DNA from: Streptomyces sp. NBRC 110035
GTDB lineage: Bacteria; Actinomycetota; Actinomycetes; Streptomycetales; Streptomycetaceae
DNA length: 64,000 nucleotides
Assembly (NCBI RefSeq): GCF_000829695.1
Contig: NZ_BBNN01000016.1
Location: 372,001-436,000 of the forward strand
Direction of reading: 5' to 3'
Shown: piece by piece, positions 16,946-25,385 of the stretch
How positions within the stretch are numbered: position 1 is the stretch's first letter
Layout of the letters: the number at the start of each line of letters is the position of its first letter
Notes under the pieces: model-generated
Seen by the model: the letters and a program-made list of their open reading frames with translations, nothing else
Told to the model about the DNA's origin: nothing
Database searches by the model: none
Translations under genes and position numbers: made by a program

Positions 16946-17893
16946 ATGCGCCGCACCGCCCGTGCCCTGACCCTCGCCGCAGCCGTCGGTGCCGTCCTCA
17001 ACGTACTCGTGCCCGCCGCGTCCGCGGAACCGTCCGCCGAGGTCAGTCCGGGCAGCGTGGCCCCGGGCGGCACCGTCACCGTCTCGGTCTCCTGCGACCC
17101 GACCGACGGGCCCCCGCCGCAGACCCTGGAGGCGACCTCGGCGGCCTTCGACGGGGAGGTCGTCGAACTGAGGAAGGCCACCGGCGCCGACGAGGAGGAG
17201 TCCGGCCCGGCCTACCGCGGCACCGCGGACATCCAGGACGTCCTGGCCGCGGAGGGCACGGCAGGGACCCGGGAGGACGAACCCTTCGACGAGGAGATCG
17301 ACGAGGAACTCGATGAGGTGTTCCACGAGGACCGGGACGAGGGCCTGGACGGCGACCCGAACGAGGAACTCGGCGGGGGGACCGGCGGAGGCGCCGTCGA
17401 CGGAGATGCCGAGAACACCGAGAACACCGAGGAGGCGGAGGGCCCCGCGAGCCCCGCCGACGGTGCGTTCGACGCGCTCACCCCCGAAGCGTTCGGCGCG
17501 CTCGGCGCCGTCGGCACGGAGGGCGGCGGCTCCACGTGGACCGTCGAGGGCACGTGCCCGGCCGCACCCGGCGGGAAGGGCGAGCCGTGGAGCGTCACCT
17601 TCACCGTCGTCGCCCGCCACCCGGGCGGTTCCGGCGTCCCCTCCCGCGCGCCGTCCCCGTCCCACCCCCGCAAACCGTCCCCCTCCCACAAGCCGTCCCC
17701 TTCGCCCTGCCCTCCGTCCGGGCACGCCCACTGCAGTGGTCCCACCGTTCCGGGAGGCGTCCACGCGGGAGCGGGCGGCGGATCCACCGGTTCCGTCCCC
17801 GCCCTGGTCGCGGGCGGGTTGCTGGTCGCGGGTGCGTTCGGCGCCGCCGCCCACCGGCTCCACCGGGCCAGGGGCACGCGTACGGACCGCTGA
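16946..17893 (+). CDS. Secreted, probably membrane-anchored hypothetical protein
   Basis: A 315-residue protein with a Sec signal peptide (RRTARALTLAAAVGAVLNVL...AASA, about 1-28). An N-terminal beta domain (SPGSVAPGGTVTVSVSC) is followed by a strongly acidic middle (FDEEIDEELDEVFHED, about 112-127, with further Asp/Glu runs) and a Pro/Ser/Lys stretch. It ends in a transmembrane helix (VPALVAGGLLVAGAFGAAA) with a basic tail, like a wall-stalk or anchor but without a clear LPXTG motif. The ATG at 16946 follows GAAGGAG. The acidic middle could bind calcium, but this is only a guess from composition. Family not recognised. Confidence 0.75.
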   Translation: MRRTARALTLAAAVGAVLNVLVPAASAEPSAEVSPGSVAPGGTVTVSVSCDPTDGPPPQTLEATSAAFDGEVVELRKATGADEEESGPAYRGTADIQDVLAAEGTAGTREDEPFDEEIDEELDEVFHEDRDEGLDGDPNEELGGGTGGGAVDGDAENTENTEEAEGPASPADGAFDALTPEAFGALGAVGTEGGGSTWTVEGTCPAAPGGKGEPWSVTFTVVARHPGGSGVPSRAPSPSHPRKPSPSHKPSPSPCPPSGHAHCSGPTVPGGVHAGAGGGSTGSVPALVAGGLLVAGAFGAAAHRLHRARGTRTDR

Positions 17894-17976
17894 TGCCTCC
17901 CCGGGCGGCCTTCCACGACCGGCCGGCCCCCGCACCCGGTCCTCCCTGCCGGGGCATGGACCGGAGCGGGACGGGC

Positions 17977-18008
17977 ACCGTGGGTACTGACAACCGTGGG
18001 TACTGACA
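17977..18008. repeat. Exact 16-bp tandem repeat upstream of 18032
   Basis: accgtgggtactgaca occurs twice head-to-tail (17977-17992, 17993-18008), ending 23 bases before the ATG at 18032 and just before its GGAGGT ribosome site. The position would suit a regulator site or a recent slippage duplication. Confidence 0.75.
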
Positions 18009-18031
18009 CCGGACACTGCGTGGAGGTGCGT

Positions 18032-19279
18032 ATGCGGCGGACGGACCCCGAAGGCCACGGCCCCGTCCGTTTCGGGCCGGCGCTGCCCGAGGACGGACTG
18101 CCCGTGCTGCCCGAACTGGCCGCCGTCCTCGCCGCCGCCGTGTCCCGCCCGGAGGCCGAGCCGGTCGGAGGCGGCCCGGTCCTGCTGGACGCCGCGTGCG
18201 GCCACGGCGACCGGCGCGGCCTGCCCGCAGCGCCGGACCGGGTGGCCGCCGGGCCCGGCGCGCCCGCGTTGCTCGTGGCGCTCACCGCGGCGATCGGCGG
18301 GGGCGTGCTGGTGCCCCGGCCCTGCGCCGCCTGGTGGGCGCCCTACGCCCGGCTGCTCGGCCGCCCCGCCTTCCATGTGCCGACGCCCGCCGAGAGCGGA
18401 GGCGTCCCCGACCCGTACGCCCTGCTGGAGACCGTGCGGCGGCTGCGTGCCGAGGGCGGCGACCCCCGTCTGCTGGTGCTCTCCGTCGCCGACGACCCCA
18501 CCGCCACCGTCGCCCCGCCCGAGCTGCTGCACGAGACCCTCGAGGCCGCCGTCGGCGAGGGGCTGCACCTGGTGAGCGACGAGACCTGGCGCGACACCCT
18601 GCACGCACCGCACGAGACCGTGCTGCTCAGCCCCGCCGAGATGCTGCCCGAACGGGTCACCGTGGTCACCGACCTGGCGGGCGCCCTGCTCCCGCCCGGC
18701 TGGCCCGCCGCGGTCGCCCGTTTCCCGGTGGGCGCGGCGGGCGGCGCGCTGCACGCGCGCGTGCTCGACGTCCTGACCGCGCTCGACGCGCGGGTCGCCA
18801 CCCCGGTCGCCGCGGCCGCCGCCTACGCGCTGTCCGAACCGGAACCGGTCACCACGCGGGTCGCGGCCACCGTCCGCCTGCACGCCCGGGTGGCCGCGGC
18901 CGCGCGCGACGCGGTGGTCCCCGCGGGAGCCCTGGTCCGGCCCCCGCAGGCCGGGCGGCACCTGTACGTCGACCTCGCGCCGCTGGCCCCGGCACTCGCC
19001 GCGCACGGTGTCGGCGACGCGCAGGAGCTGGAGGACTTCCTCACCGGACGGCTGGGCATGCCCGCGGCGGGCGGTCACCGCTTCGGCGACGACCTCGAAG
19101 CACCCCGCGTACGGCTGTCCACCGCGCCTCTGCTCGGCGACACCGCCGAGCGGCGCGCGGAATGCCTCGGGTCCTCCGCGCCGTTGGAACTCCCGTACCT
19201 GCGAAGCAGGTTGATCCACCTGAAAACGGTCTTCGACGATCTCCGCGATGACGCCCAGCGAGGGGAGCCCGATCGATGA
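18032..19279 (+). CDS. PLP-dependent aminotransferase-fold protein lacking the lysine motif
   Basis: A 415-residue protein with the layout of a class I/II aminotransferase: PALLVALTAAIGGGVLVPRPCAAWW for the large-domain start, LHLVSDETWRDTLH for the substrate-side D-E/Y loop, and a C-terminal small domain ending in PRVRLSTAPLLGDT. Where active enzymes have S-x-x-K to bind pyridoxal phosphate, this one reads VTDLAGALLPPGW, with no lysine. It may be a pseudoenzyme or bind another ligand. ATG 18032 has GGAGGT at ideal spacing; a GTG at 17996 lies in the tandem repeat. The stop overlaps the next ATG (ATGA), coupling it to the metallo-hydrolase. Confidence 0.75.
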   Translation: MRRTDPEGHGPVRFGPALPEDGLPVLPELAAVLAAAVSRPEAEPVGGGPVLLDAACGHGDRRGLPAAPDRVAAGPGAPALLVALTAAIGGGVLVPRPCAAWWAPYARLLGRPAFHVPTPAESGGVPDPYALLETVRRLRAEGGDPRLLVLSVADDPTATVAPPELLHETLEAAVGEGLHLVSDETWRDTLHAPHETVLLSPAEMLPERVTVVTDLAGALLPPGWPAAVARFPVGAAGGALHARVLDVLTALDARVATPVAAAAAYALSEPEPVTTRVAATVRLHARVAAAARDAVVPAGALVRPPQAGRHLYVDLAPLAPALAAHGVGDAQELEDFLTGRLGMPAAGGHRFGDDLEAPRVRLSTAPLLGDTAERRAECLGSSAPLELPYLRSRLIHLKTVFDDLRDDAQRGEPDR

Positions 19280-20340
19280 CGCAGCACTCCGAGCCGACCA
19301 CGAGCACCGCCCCGCACACCGCCGGCCCGAACCCTGCCGGCCCGGTGGCCGGTTCCTCCCCGGACCCGTACCCTCCGCTTGCCGAACCCCGTCCGCTCGC
19401 CGAACGGCGGGTGTGGCCGCGCACCTTCCACGACCGGCTCACCTCCCCGCTGCCCGGCCTGAAAGGGCTCGCCCGCTTCGCCCGCGAGGGCTCCACCAGG
19501 CCCGGCCCGCAGGGTCTCGCCGACATACCGCGACTGCCCTACGCCCCCGGCCCGCTGCCCCGTGTCGGTACCCGCACGGTCGCCGCCACCTGGGCGGGGC
19601 ACGCCAGCTGGGTGGTGCGGATCGGCGGACTCACCGTGCTCACCGACCCCGTCTGGTCCCGACGCATCCTCGGCACCCCGGCCCGCATCACCCCCGTCGG
19701 CGTCGCCTGGGAGGCCCTGCCCCGCGTCGACGCGGTCGTCATCAGCCACAACCACTACGACCACCTGGACGCCCCCACGCTGCGCCGGCTCCCGCGCGAC
19801 ACCCCGGTGTTCGTGCCGGCCGGGCTCGCCGGCTGGTTCCACCGCCGCCGGTTCACCCGCGTCACCGAGCTGGACTGGTGGGAGGCCGCCGAGCTCAAGG
19901 GCGTCCGCTTCGACTTCGTGCCGGCCCACCACTGGTCCAAGCGCACCCTCACCGACACCTGCCGCTCCCTGTGGGGCGGCTGGGTGCTCACCGACTCCGA
20001 CGGGCAGCGCGTCTACTTCGGCGGCGACACCGGCTACGGCCACTGGTTCTCCCGGATAGGGCGCCGCTACCCCGGCATCGACCTCGCCCTGCTGCCCATC
20101 GGCGCCTACGAGCCGCGCTGGTGGCTCAGGGACGTCCACTGCGACCCGGAGGAGGCGGTCCTTGCCGCCCGTGACCTCGGCGCGCGCCGGATGGCGCCGA
20201 TGCACTGGGCGACGTTCGTCCTCTCCGCCGAACCGGTGCTGGAGCCCCTCACCCGCGTCCGTGCCGCCTGGGACCGGGCGGGCCTGCCCCGCGAGCACCT
20301 CTGGGACCTGTCCGTCGGCGGCTCCCGCGTCCTGGAGTGA
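19276..20340 (+). CDS. MBL-fold metallo-hydrolase (NAPE-PLD/UlaG-like)
   Basis: A 354-residue metallo-beta-lactamase-fold hydrolase. The zinc motif HNHYDHLD is at about residues 156-163 and further ligands lie in FGGDTGYGHWF and MHWATFVLSAEP. The arrangement resembles N-acyl-phosphatidylethanolamine phospholipase D and UlaG-type phosphodiesterase or lactonase members. There is no signal peptide. The first 50 residues are Pro/Ala-rich. It is coupled to the aminotransferase-fold gene by an ATGA overlap, and an inverted repeat follows the stop. Substrate is unknown; a phosphoester or lactone is plausible. Confidence 0.88.
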   Translation: MTQHSEPTTSTAPHTAGPNPAGPVAGSSPDPYPPLAEPRPLAERRVWPRTFHDRLTSPLPGLKGLARFAREGSTRPGPQGLADIPRLPYAPGPLPRVGTRTVAATWAGHASWVVRIGGLTVLTDPVWSRRILGTPARITPVGVAWEALPRVDAVVISHNHYDHLDAPTLRRLPRDTPVFVPAGLAGWFHRRRFTRVTELDWWEAAELKGVRFDFVPAHHWSKRTLTDTCRSLWGGWVLTDSDGQRVYFGGDTGYGHWFSRIGRRYPGIDLALLPIGAYEPRWWLRDVHCDPEEAVLAARDLGARRMAPMHWATFVLSAEPVLEPLTRVRAAWDRAGLPREHLWDLSVGGSRVLE

Positions 20341-20363
20341 GCGGAGCCGCCCGGCGCCCACCG

Positions 20364-20395
20364 CCGCCCGCCCGTCGTCCCCGGGGGGCGGGCGG
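20364..20395. terminator. Hairpin terminator between convergent genes
   Basis: The 10-base arm 20364-20373 pairs exactly with 20386-20395 around a 12-base loop. It lies between the metallo-hydrolase stop (20340) and the DedA stop (20396). Confidence 0.72.
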
Positions 20396-21040
20396 TCATC
20401 GCGCTGCCGCCCGCCCCCGCAGGTAACGCCACGCGCCCGGAGCCGTACTGATCAGGACGGTCAGGACGATCGCCGCGAGCACGCCCTGCCAGGGCTCGTC
20501 GAACAGCGAGCCGCCGAGGACGCCGATCAGCTGGTACGTCGCCGCCCAGGCCAGACAGGCCGGCAGGTTGCCGCGGACGAAGCGGCGGACGGGCCAGTCG
20601 GCTATCAGGCAGGCCAGCATCACCGGAAGACGCCCCGCCGGCACCAGCCGGGACAGCACCAGCACCGAGACGCCGTGGTCGGCGAGTTTCTCCCGCGCCT
20701 GACTCAGCCGCTCCTCCGGCGCCCGCGCCCGGATCGCCTTCAGCCAGCGCGAGCCGTTCCGCGACCGCATCCCGCGCCGCCCCAGCCAGTAGAGCGCGGT
20801 GTCCCCGATGAACGCGGCCAGCGAGGCCGTCGCGAACACCAGCACCATCGAGACCGGTGCCGCCCGGTGGAAGGCGACCACCGCCGCCGCACTGACCAGC
20901 GCCCCGGTCGGTACCACCGGCACCAGCGCCCCGATCAGCACCAGCAGGAACAGCGAGGGGTACCCGATCGCCTGCTGGGTGGTGTCCGGAGCCACCGTCA
21001 CCGGCACGGCCGTCTGCGTCAGGGCGGCGGGCAGGATCAC
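20396..21040 (-). CDS. DedA family membrane protein
   Basis: A 214-residue integral membrane protein of the DedA/SNARE-associated family, thought to be lipid or proton-linked transporters. Hydrophobic segments are at about 28-50, 60-85, 150-170 and 180-200. The family motif region reads FIGDTALYWLGRRG, followed by the re-entrant SRLVPAGRLPVMLACLIADWP, equivalent to the conserved F/SR-x-(I/V)P-G-R segment. The start is GTG 21040, overlapping the stop of the upstream MBL-fold gene (GTGA), so it is the second gene of a two-gene operon. Confidence 0.88.
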   Translation of the reverse strand: MILPAALTQTAVPVTVAPDTTQQAIGYPSLFLLVLIGALVPVVPTGALVSAAAVVAFHRAAPVSMVLVFATASLAAFIGDTALYWLGRRGMRSRNGSRWLKAIRARAPEERLSQAREKLADHGVSVLVLSRLVPAGRLPVMLACLIADWPVRRFVRGNLPACLAWAATYQLIGVLGGSLFDEPWQGVLAAIVLTVLISTAPGAWRYLRGRAAAR

Positions 21041-21810
21041 CGTGGAACCTCCAGGCGCACGCTCTCCCCGTGCCCCAGCCGGTGCACCGGCACCCCGGGC
21101 ACCCGCTCGGCCGCCCGCCGCACGAACTCGTCGCCCGGCGAGTGGAACTCGTGCGGACGCACGGCGTCCATGCCGATCGGCCAGTACGTGCCGTAGTGCA
21201 CCGGCACCGCGCTGCGCGCCCCCAGCCGGGCCAGCGCCTCGGCGGCGCGGACCGCGTCCAGATGTCCCTCGCCGAGGTACGGGCCCCAGCCGCCCACCGG
21301 CAGCAGCGCCACGTCGACGGGGCCGACCTCCTCGGCCATCGTGTCGAACAGCCCGGTGTCACCGGCGAAGTAGGTCCGTGCCTCGCCCTCCATGACGTAG
21401 CCGAGGGCGGGGGAGCGGTGCCGCCCGAGCGGCAGCCGCCGCCCGTCGTGCCGGGCGGGCACCGCCCGTACGACCAGGTCGCCCGCCGTCAGGACATCAC
21501 CGGGCCCCACCTCGCTCACCCTGAGATGCGTGAGCCGGCGCAGCGCCGGCACCGCACGGCGTGCGCCCCGGGGCACGAGCAGGTGCGTGCCCGGGGCGAG
21601 CAGGGCCAGCGACGGCACATGCAGATGGTCGGCGTGCAGGTGGGAGACCAGCGCGAGGTCCGCGTGCCGGGCATCCGGCGGCGGCAGGGCGCCGCGTCGG
21701 CGCCGCAGATGGGCGAACCGGCGGGCGAACAGAGGGTCGGTGATCACGCGCGTGCGCGCATCCTCGACCGTGCAGGTGGCGTGACCCCACCAGGTGACCT
21801 CCACCGGCAC
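21037..21810 (-). CDS. MBL-fold metallo-hydrolase (UlaG-like)
   Basis: A 257-residue zinc hydrolase that opens with VTWWGHATC, typical of UlaG-like lactonases and phosphodiesterases. The metal motif is SHLHADHLHVPS and later ligands sit in YFAGDTGLFD and VPVHYGTYWP. It is smaller than the paralog at 19276 and not closely similar. The GTG at 21810 has GGAGG nine bases upstream; the frame continues open for over 2.7 kb upstream but has no family content there. Its stop overlaps the DedA start, suggesting that a soluble hydrolase and a membrane partner act together. Confidence 0.88.
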   Translation of the reverse strand: MPVEVTWWGHATCTVEDARTRVITDPLFARRFAHLRRRRGALPPPDARHADLALVSHLHADHLHVPSLALLAPGTHLLVPRGARRAVPALRRLTHLRVSEVGPGDVLTAGDLVVRAVPARHDGRRLPLGRHRSPALGYVMEGEARTYFAGDTGLFDTMAEEVGPVDVALLPVGGWGPYLGEGHLDAVRAAEALARLGARSAVPVHYGTYWPIGMDAVRPHEFHSPGDEFVRRAAERVPGVPVHRLGHGESVRLEVPR

Positions 21811-21891
21811 CGCTCCGCCTCCTTCTGCGACTCCCCGAAGCCTACGCGCAGGAGTAGGGTCGGCGGCCGGGTCCGGAGGTGAGGGGGTGCC

Positions 21892-22293
21892 ATGGGGACG
21901 GTGCGGGTGATCGCGATCGCGAGTCTGACGCCGCTGGAGGAACTGGACGCCGATCCCTTCCTCGTGGACTCCCGCAGCCAGCACGCCATGTGCGCCCGCT
22001 GGGCCGACGAGCGCGGGTACGTGGTGACCCGGGAGCTGCTGGTGCGCGGCCTGCGCCCCGACCACGGCGTGCTGTGGGACGGCGTGCGGCCCGGCTCCGA
22101 CCTGTTCGTGGCCCCCAGCCGCCGGGTGCTGGAGAGCGCCCTGTCCTGCGTCGAGGAGTTCACCGCCGAATGCGCGCGGCGCGGGGTGCGCGTGGAGACC
22201 GTCGGCCACGCCGAACCGCTGTACGACGCCGCGATGAAGGCCCGGGTGCACCGCCGCCTGTCCATGCCGACCGCGGGCTACGACGGCCGTTGA
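21892..22293 (+). CDS. Hypothetical protein, resolvase-domain-like layout
   Basis: A 133-residue protein. The order of elements (strand with AIASLTPLEE, then SQHAMCARWADERGYVVTREL, then DLFVAPSRRVLES, then RRGVRVETVG) resembles the N-terminal catalytic domain of serine recombinases. The conserved arginines are only partly kept and the recombinase DNA-binding half is absent. It may be a domesticated or regulatory relative, or the likeness may be chance. The ATG at 21892 follows GGAGGTGAGGGGG. It is divergent from the MBL/DedA pair. I do not assign a function. Confidence 0.6.
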   Translation: MGTVRVIAIASLTPLEELDADPFLVDSRSQHAMCARWADERGYVVTRELLVRGLRPDHGVLWDGVRPGSDLFVAPSRRVLESALSCVEEFTAECARRGVRVETVGHAEPLYDAAMKARVHRRLSMPTAGYDGR

Positions 22294-22443
22294 GACCCGC
22301 CCGCCCGGCTCCGGGGCGCCGCCCGCGGGTTGTGGGAGACGAAACGGTACGTCCGGGCGTTGTGGCAGGGTGTGGGTACGGACGGGGGCCGGTTCGCAGG
22401 CCGCCCTGGCGGCAGACGGGCCGGGACGTGAGGTGGACTGGAC

Positions 22444-24519
22444 GTGAGTGGCGTGCGGTGGCGGCGGATCGCCAGTCAGATCGGGCGGAGCGTCACGGTG
22501 TGGGCGGTCGCCACCCTCACCATGCTGGTGCTCGCCGGCATCCTCCCCGACTTCCGGCTGCGCTCCGCCGACGGCGACAGCGCCACCGACATCGCGGTCA
22601 CCGCGGCGCTCGGCGCCGGCGCCTTCGGCCTGCTGTCGGCACTGGTGTGGCCGCTGCTGGTGCGCCTGCTGCTGCTCGTACCGGCGCTCGTCCTCGGCCT
22701 GCTGGTGTTCTTCCTCAACGGCGCGCTCCTGCTGGTGGCGCTGCGGCTCAACCCCGTCGAGCGCGGCACCGCCGCCTGGGAGACCGCGGTCGTGGTCGCC
22801 GCCGTGATGTCCGCCGTCGCCTCCGCCACCGGAGCGGCCCTCGCCGTGCGCGACGACGACGCCTACCGCCGCCGCCTCTACCGCCTCGCCGACCGCCGCC
22901 GCCGCACCACACCGCCCGTCCCGGCCACCCCCGGCACCGTCTTCCTGCAACTGGACGGCGTCGGCCACGACGTCCTGCTGCGTGCCGTCGGCGACGGCCT
23001 GATGCCGACCGTCGCCCGCTGGCTCGGCACCGACGACGCCGGCCTTCCCCACTCCCACCGGCTCACTCCCTGGCGCACCGACTGGTCCAGCCAGACCGGC
23101 GCCAGCCAGCTCGGCATCCTGCACGGCAGCAACCACGACGTCCCCGCCTTCCGCTGGTACGAGAAGGACCGCCGGGAGGTGATGGTCTGCAACCGCCCCA
23201 CCAGCGCGGTGGAACTCCAGCAGCGGGCCGTCCGGTACGCCGGACACCCCGGACTGCTCGCCGACGACGGCGCCAGCCGCGGCAACCTGTTCAGCGGCGG
23301 CGCCGACGAACAGGCCCTGGTGCTGTCCATCGCCGCCCGCCGCCGCAGCCGCGAGAACCGCTCCCGCTCCGGCTACTTCGCCTACTTCTCCGACCCGGCC
23401 AACGCCGTGCGCACCGCCCTGTCCTTCGCCGCCGAGGTGATCCGCGAGATCGGCCAGTCCACCCGCGCCCGGTGGACCGGACAGCTCCCGCGCGTCTCCC
23501 GCGGCGGGCTCTACCCCTTCATACGGGCCTTCGCGACCGTCGTCGAACGGGACGTGGTCGTCTCCGCCGTCATGGGCGACCTGCTCGCCGGCCGTACCTC
23601 GGTCTACGCCGACCTGGTCGCCTACGACGAGGTGGCCCACCACTCCGGGCCTGCCGGCCGGGACGCCGAGAAGGTCCTGCAACGCCTCGACCGCTCCCTC
23701 GCCCTGGTCGAGCACGTCGCCGAACACGCCCCCCGCCCCTACCGGATCGTGGTCCTCTCCGACCACGGCCAGAGCCCCGGAGAGACCTTCCGCTCCCGCT
23801 ACGGCCTCACCCTCGGCGACCTGGTGCGGGCCGGCTGCGGACTGCCCGTGCCGCGCCGCGCCCGGCGCACCCACAGCGGCGCCGAGGCCCGCGCGGCGGT
23901 CCGGGCGGCGCTGCACCGCCCGGTCGAGGAGCACATCGAGCAGCACCGCCCCTCGCGCGGCTCCGAGCCCCTCGTCCTGGCCTCCGGCAACCTCGGGCTG
24001 GTCTCCTTCCCGGACGTGCCGCACCGGATGACCAAGGAGGAGATCGACGCCCGCCACCCCGCCCTGCTGCCGACCCTCGCCAACCACCCCGGCATCGGCT
24101 TCCTGCTCGTCCGCAGCCAACGGCACGACGGCGTCGTGCTCGGCGCGCACGGCGCGGAGATCCCCCTGGACGAACTCGACGACGACCCCGGGCCGCTCGA
24201 CGTGTTCGGTCCGGGCGCCGCCGACACCGTACGCCGCACCCACTCCTTCCCGCACACTGCCGACATCATGGTCAACTCCTTCCACGACCCCGCCGACGGC
24301 GAGGTGCTCGCCTTCGAGGAACAGATCGGCTCCCACGGCGGCCTCGGCGGTGACCAGTCCCGTCCCTTCCTGCTCTCCCCGGTCGTCCTGTCCCCGCCGG
24401 TCCCCGACGGGGAGGAACTCGCCGGCGCCGAGCAGGTCCACCACGTACTGCGCCGCTGGCTGCAGGAGGCGGACGACTCCGTGCCGAAGCCGGAGCAGGA
24501 CCGGGAACAGGCGGCCTAG
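22444..24519 (+). CDS. Membrane-anchored alkaline-phosphatase-superfamily protein
   Basis: A 691-residue protein with two parts. Residues 1-150 contain about four hydrophobic helices (WAVATLTMLVLAGIL, then a VWPLLVRLLLLVPALVLGLLVFFL stretch) and look like the membrane unit often labelled phage-holin-like. Residues 165-670 form a phosphodiesterase/phosphatase domain: FLQLDGVGHD with a metal Asp, TDWSSQTGASQLGIL in the nucleophile region, YDEVAHHSGP, and VLSDHGQSPG for the remaining metal ligands. The catalytic domain probably faces outside. The start is GTG 22444 after GAGGTGG. Likely substrates are phosphoesters of lipids or teichoic-acid precursors, inferred from the fold only. Confidence 0.82.
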   Translation: MSGVRWRRIASQIGRSVTVWAVATLTMLVLAGILPDFRLRSADGDSATDIAVTAALGAGAFGLLSALVWPLLVRLLLLVPALVLGLLVFFLNGALLLVALRLNPVERGTAAWETAVVVAAVMSAVASATGAALAVRDDDAYRRRLYRLADRRRRTTPPVPATPGTVFLQLDGVGHDVLLRAVGDGLMPTVARWLGTDDAGLPHSHRLTPWRTDWSSQTGASQLGILHGSNHDVPAFRWYEKDRREVMVCNRPTSAVELQQRAVRYAGHPGLLADDGASRGNLFSGGADEQALVLSIAARRRSRENRSRSGYFAYFSDPANAVRTALSFAAEVIREIGQSTRARWTGQLPRVSRGGLYPFIRAFATVVERDVVVSAVMGDLLAGRTSVYADLVAYDEVAHHSGPAGRDAEKVLQRLDRSLALVEHVAEHAPRPYRIVVLSDHGQSPGETFRSRYGLTLGDLVRAGCGLPVPRRARRTHSGAEARAAVRAALHRPVEEHIEQHRPSRGSEPLVLASGNLGLVSFPDVPHRMTKEEIDARHPALLPTLANHPGIGFLLVRSQRHDGVVLGAHGAEIPLDELDDDPGPLDVFGPGAADTVRRTHSFPHTADIMVNSFHDPADGEVLAFEEQIGSHGGLGGDQSRPFLLSPVVLSPPVPDGEELAGAEQVHHVLRRWLQEADDSVPKPEQDREQAA

Positions 24520-24668
24520 GCCTGCGGCGAGAGCGGGTCGCGCGGCAGGTGCCCCTTCCGCCACCGGCCCCAGCCCCGTCCGGCGGGACAGACCGCCCAT
24601 GTGCCGCCGGACACGGGGTACATGAAGGCGGATCGTGGTTGTCCCGACCGTCCGAGGAGGTACGTGCC

Positions 24669-25205
24669 GTGCCCGCCGTCAAGCGTTGGCTCGACCGGAG
24701 TCTTTCCGCCCAGGCGATGGTGGTCTTTTTGTCGGGGGTGGGGATCGCCGCCCTGTTGCGCAGGGACGAGCATCCCGTGCTCTGGGTCGCGCACGGCGCG
24801 CTCTACACCGGTGTCACCGTGGCGGTCCTGGCCGTCCAGCGTCGCCGTGCCGTACGGGCCGCGGGCGTGGGGCCGGGAGCGGTCGCCGACCTCCACCGCA
24901 GGATACGGCGTGGTGAGGTGCCGCAGGACCCGGAGGAACGGGCGGCCGTGCGGCGGCTGGCCGACGACCAGCTCGGCCGCATGCAGCGCGCGGGCCGGTG
25001 GTTCCCCTACTGGCTCGCCCTGATGGGGCTCGTCGCTGTCGGCCTGCTCGTCCTCGGCGTGGTCAGCGGCTCCGTGGTCCCCTCGGTGGCCTTCGCGGCC
25101 GGCACGCTCGGATTCTGCTGGTGGGCCGTCTGGATGCGCCGCCGCTCGATGCGTCGTCTCCGCACGGCACGCTCGGCGGTGGACGGTCCGGGCGCACCCG
25201 TGTGA
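24669..25205 (+). CDS. Four-helix membrane protein, unknown function
   Basis: A 178-residue protein with two pairs of hydrophobic helices (about 10-25, 30-52, 108-130 and 135-155) separated by a charged loop containing RIRRGEVPQDPEERAAVRRLADDQLGRM, and a basic C terminus. I do not recognise a named family. The start is GTG 24669 with GGAGGTACGTGCC directly upstream; the longer frame beginning at 24549 is not supported. It follows the phosphodiesterase gene by 150 bases on the same strand. Confidence 0.75.
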   Translation: MPAVKRWLDRSLSAQAMVVFLSGVGIAALLRRDEHPVLWVAHGALYTGVTVAVLAVQRRRAVRAAGVGPGAVADLHRRIRRGEVPQDPEERAAVRRLADDQLGRMQRAGRWFPYWLALMGLVAVGLLVLGVVSGSVVPSVAFAAGTLGFCWWAVWMRRRSMRRLRTARSAVDGPGAPV

Positions 25206-25385
25206 CGGGCCCGCACGGAGGCGCGGCGGCGCCGCCGCCCTCCCTCACCGTGAGGGCGCCGGTCCTACGACCGCGTCGAGCCGTAGTGTGATCGGATAGG
25301 GCCGGGAACCCGGTGGCCCGGGAGTCTCCCGACCGCTTTCCTCCCCGGCCGCACACACGGCCGGACTTCTTCGAAAGGATGCGTC

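Noticed and set aside
21037..24600. A continuous open frame of over 1100 codons on the minus strand
   Set aside because: Only the part 21037-21810 has protein-family content. The rest is the antisense shadow of the phosphodiesterase gene on the plus strand, as is common in very GC-rich DNA.
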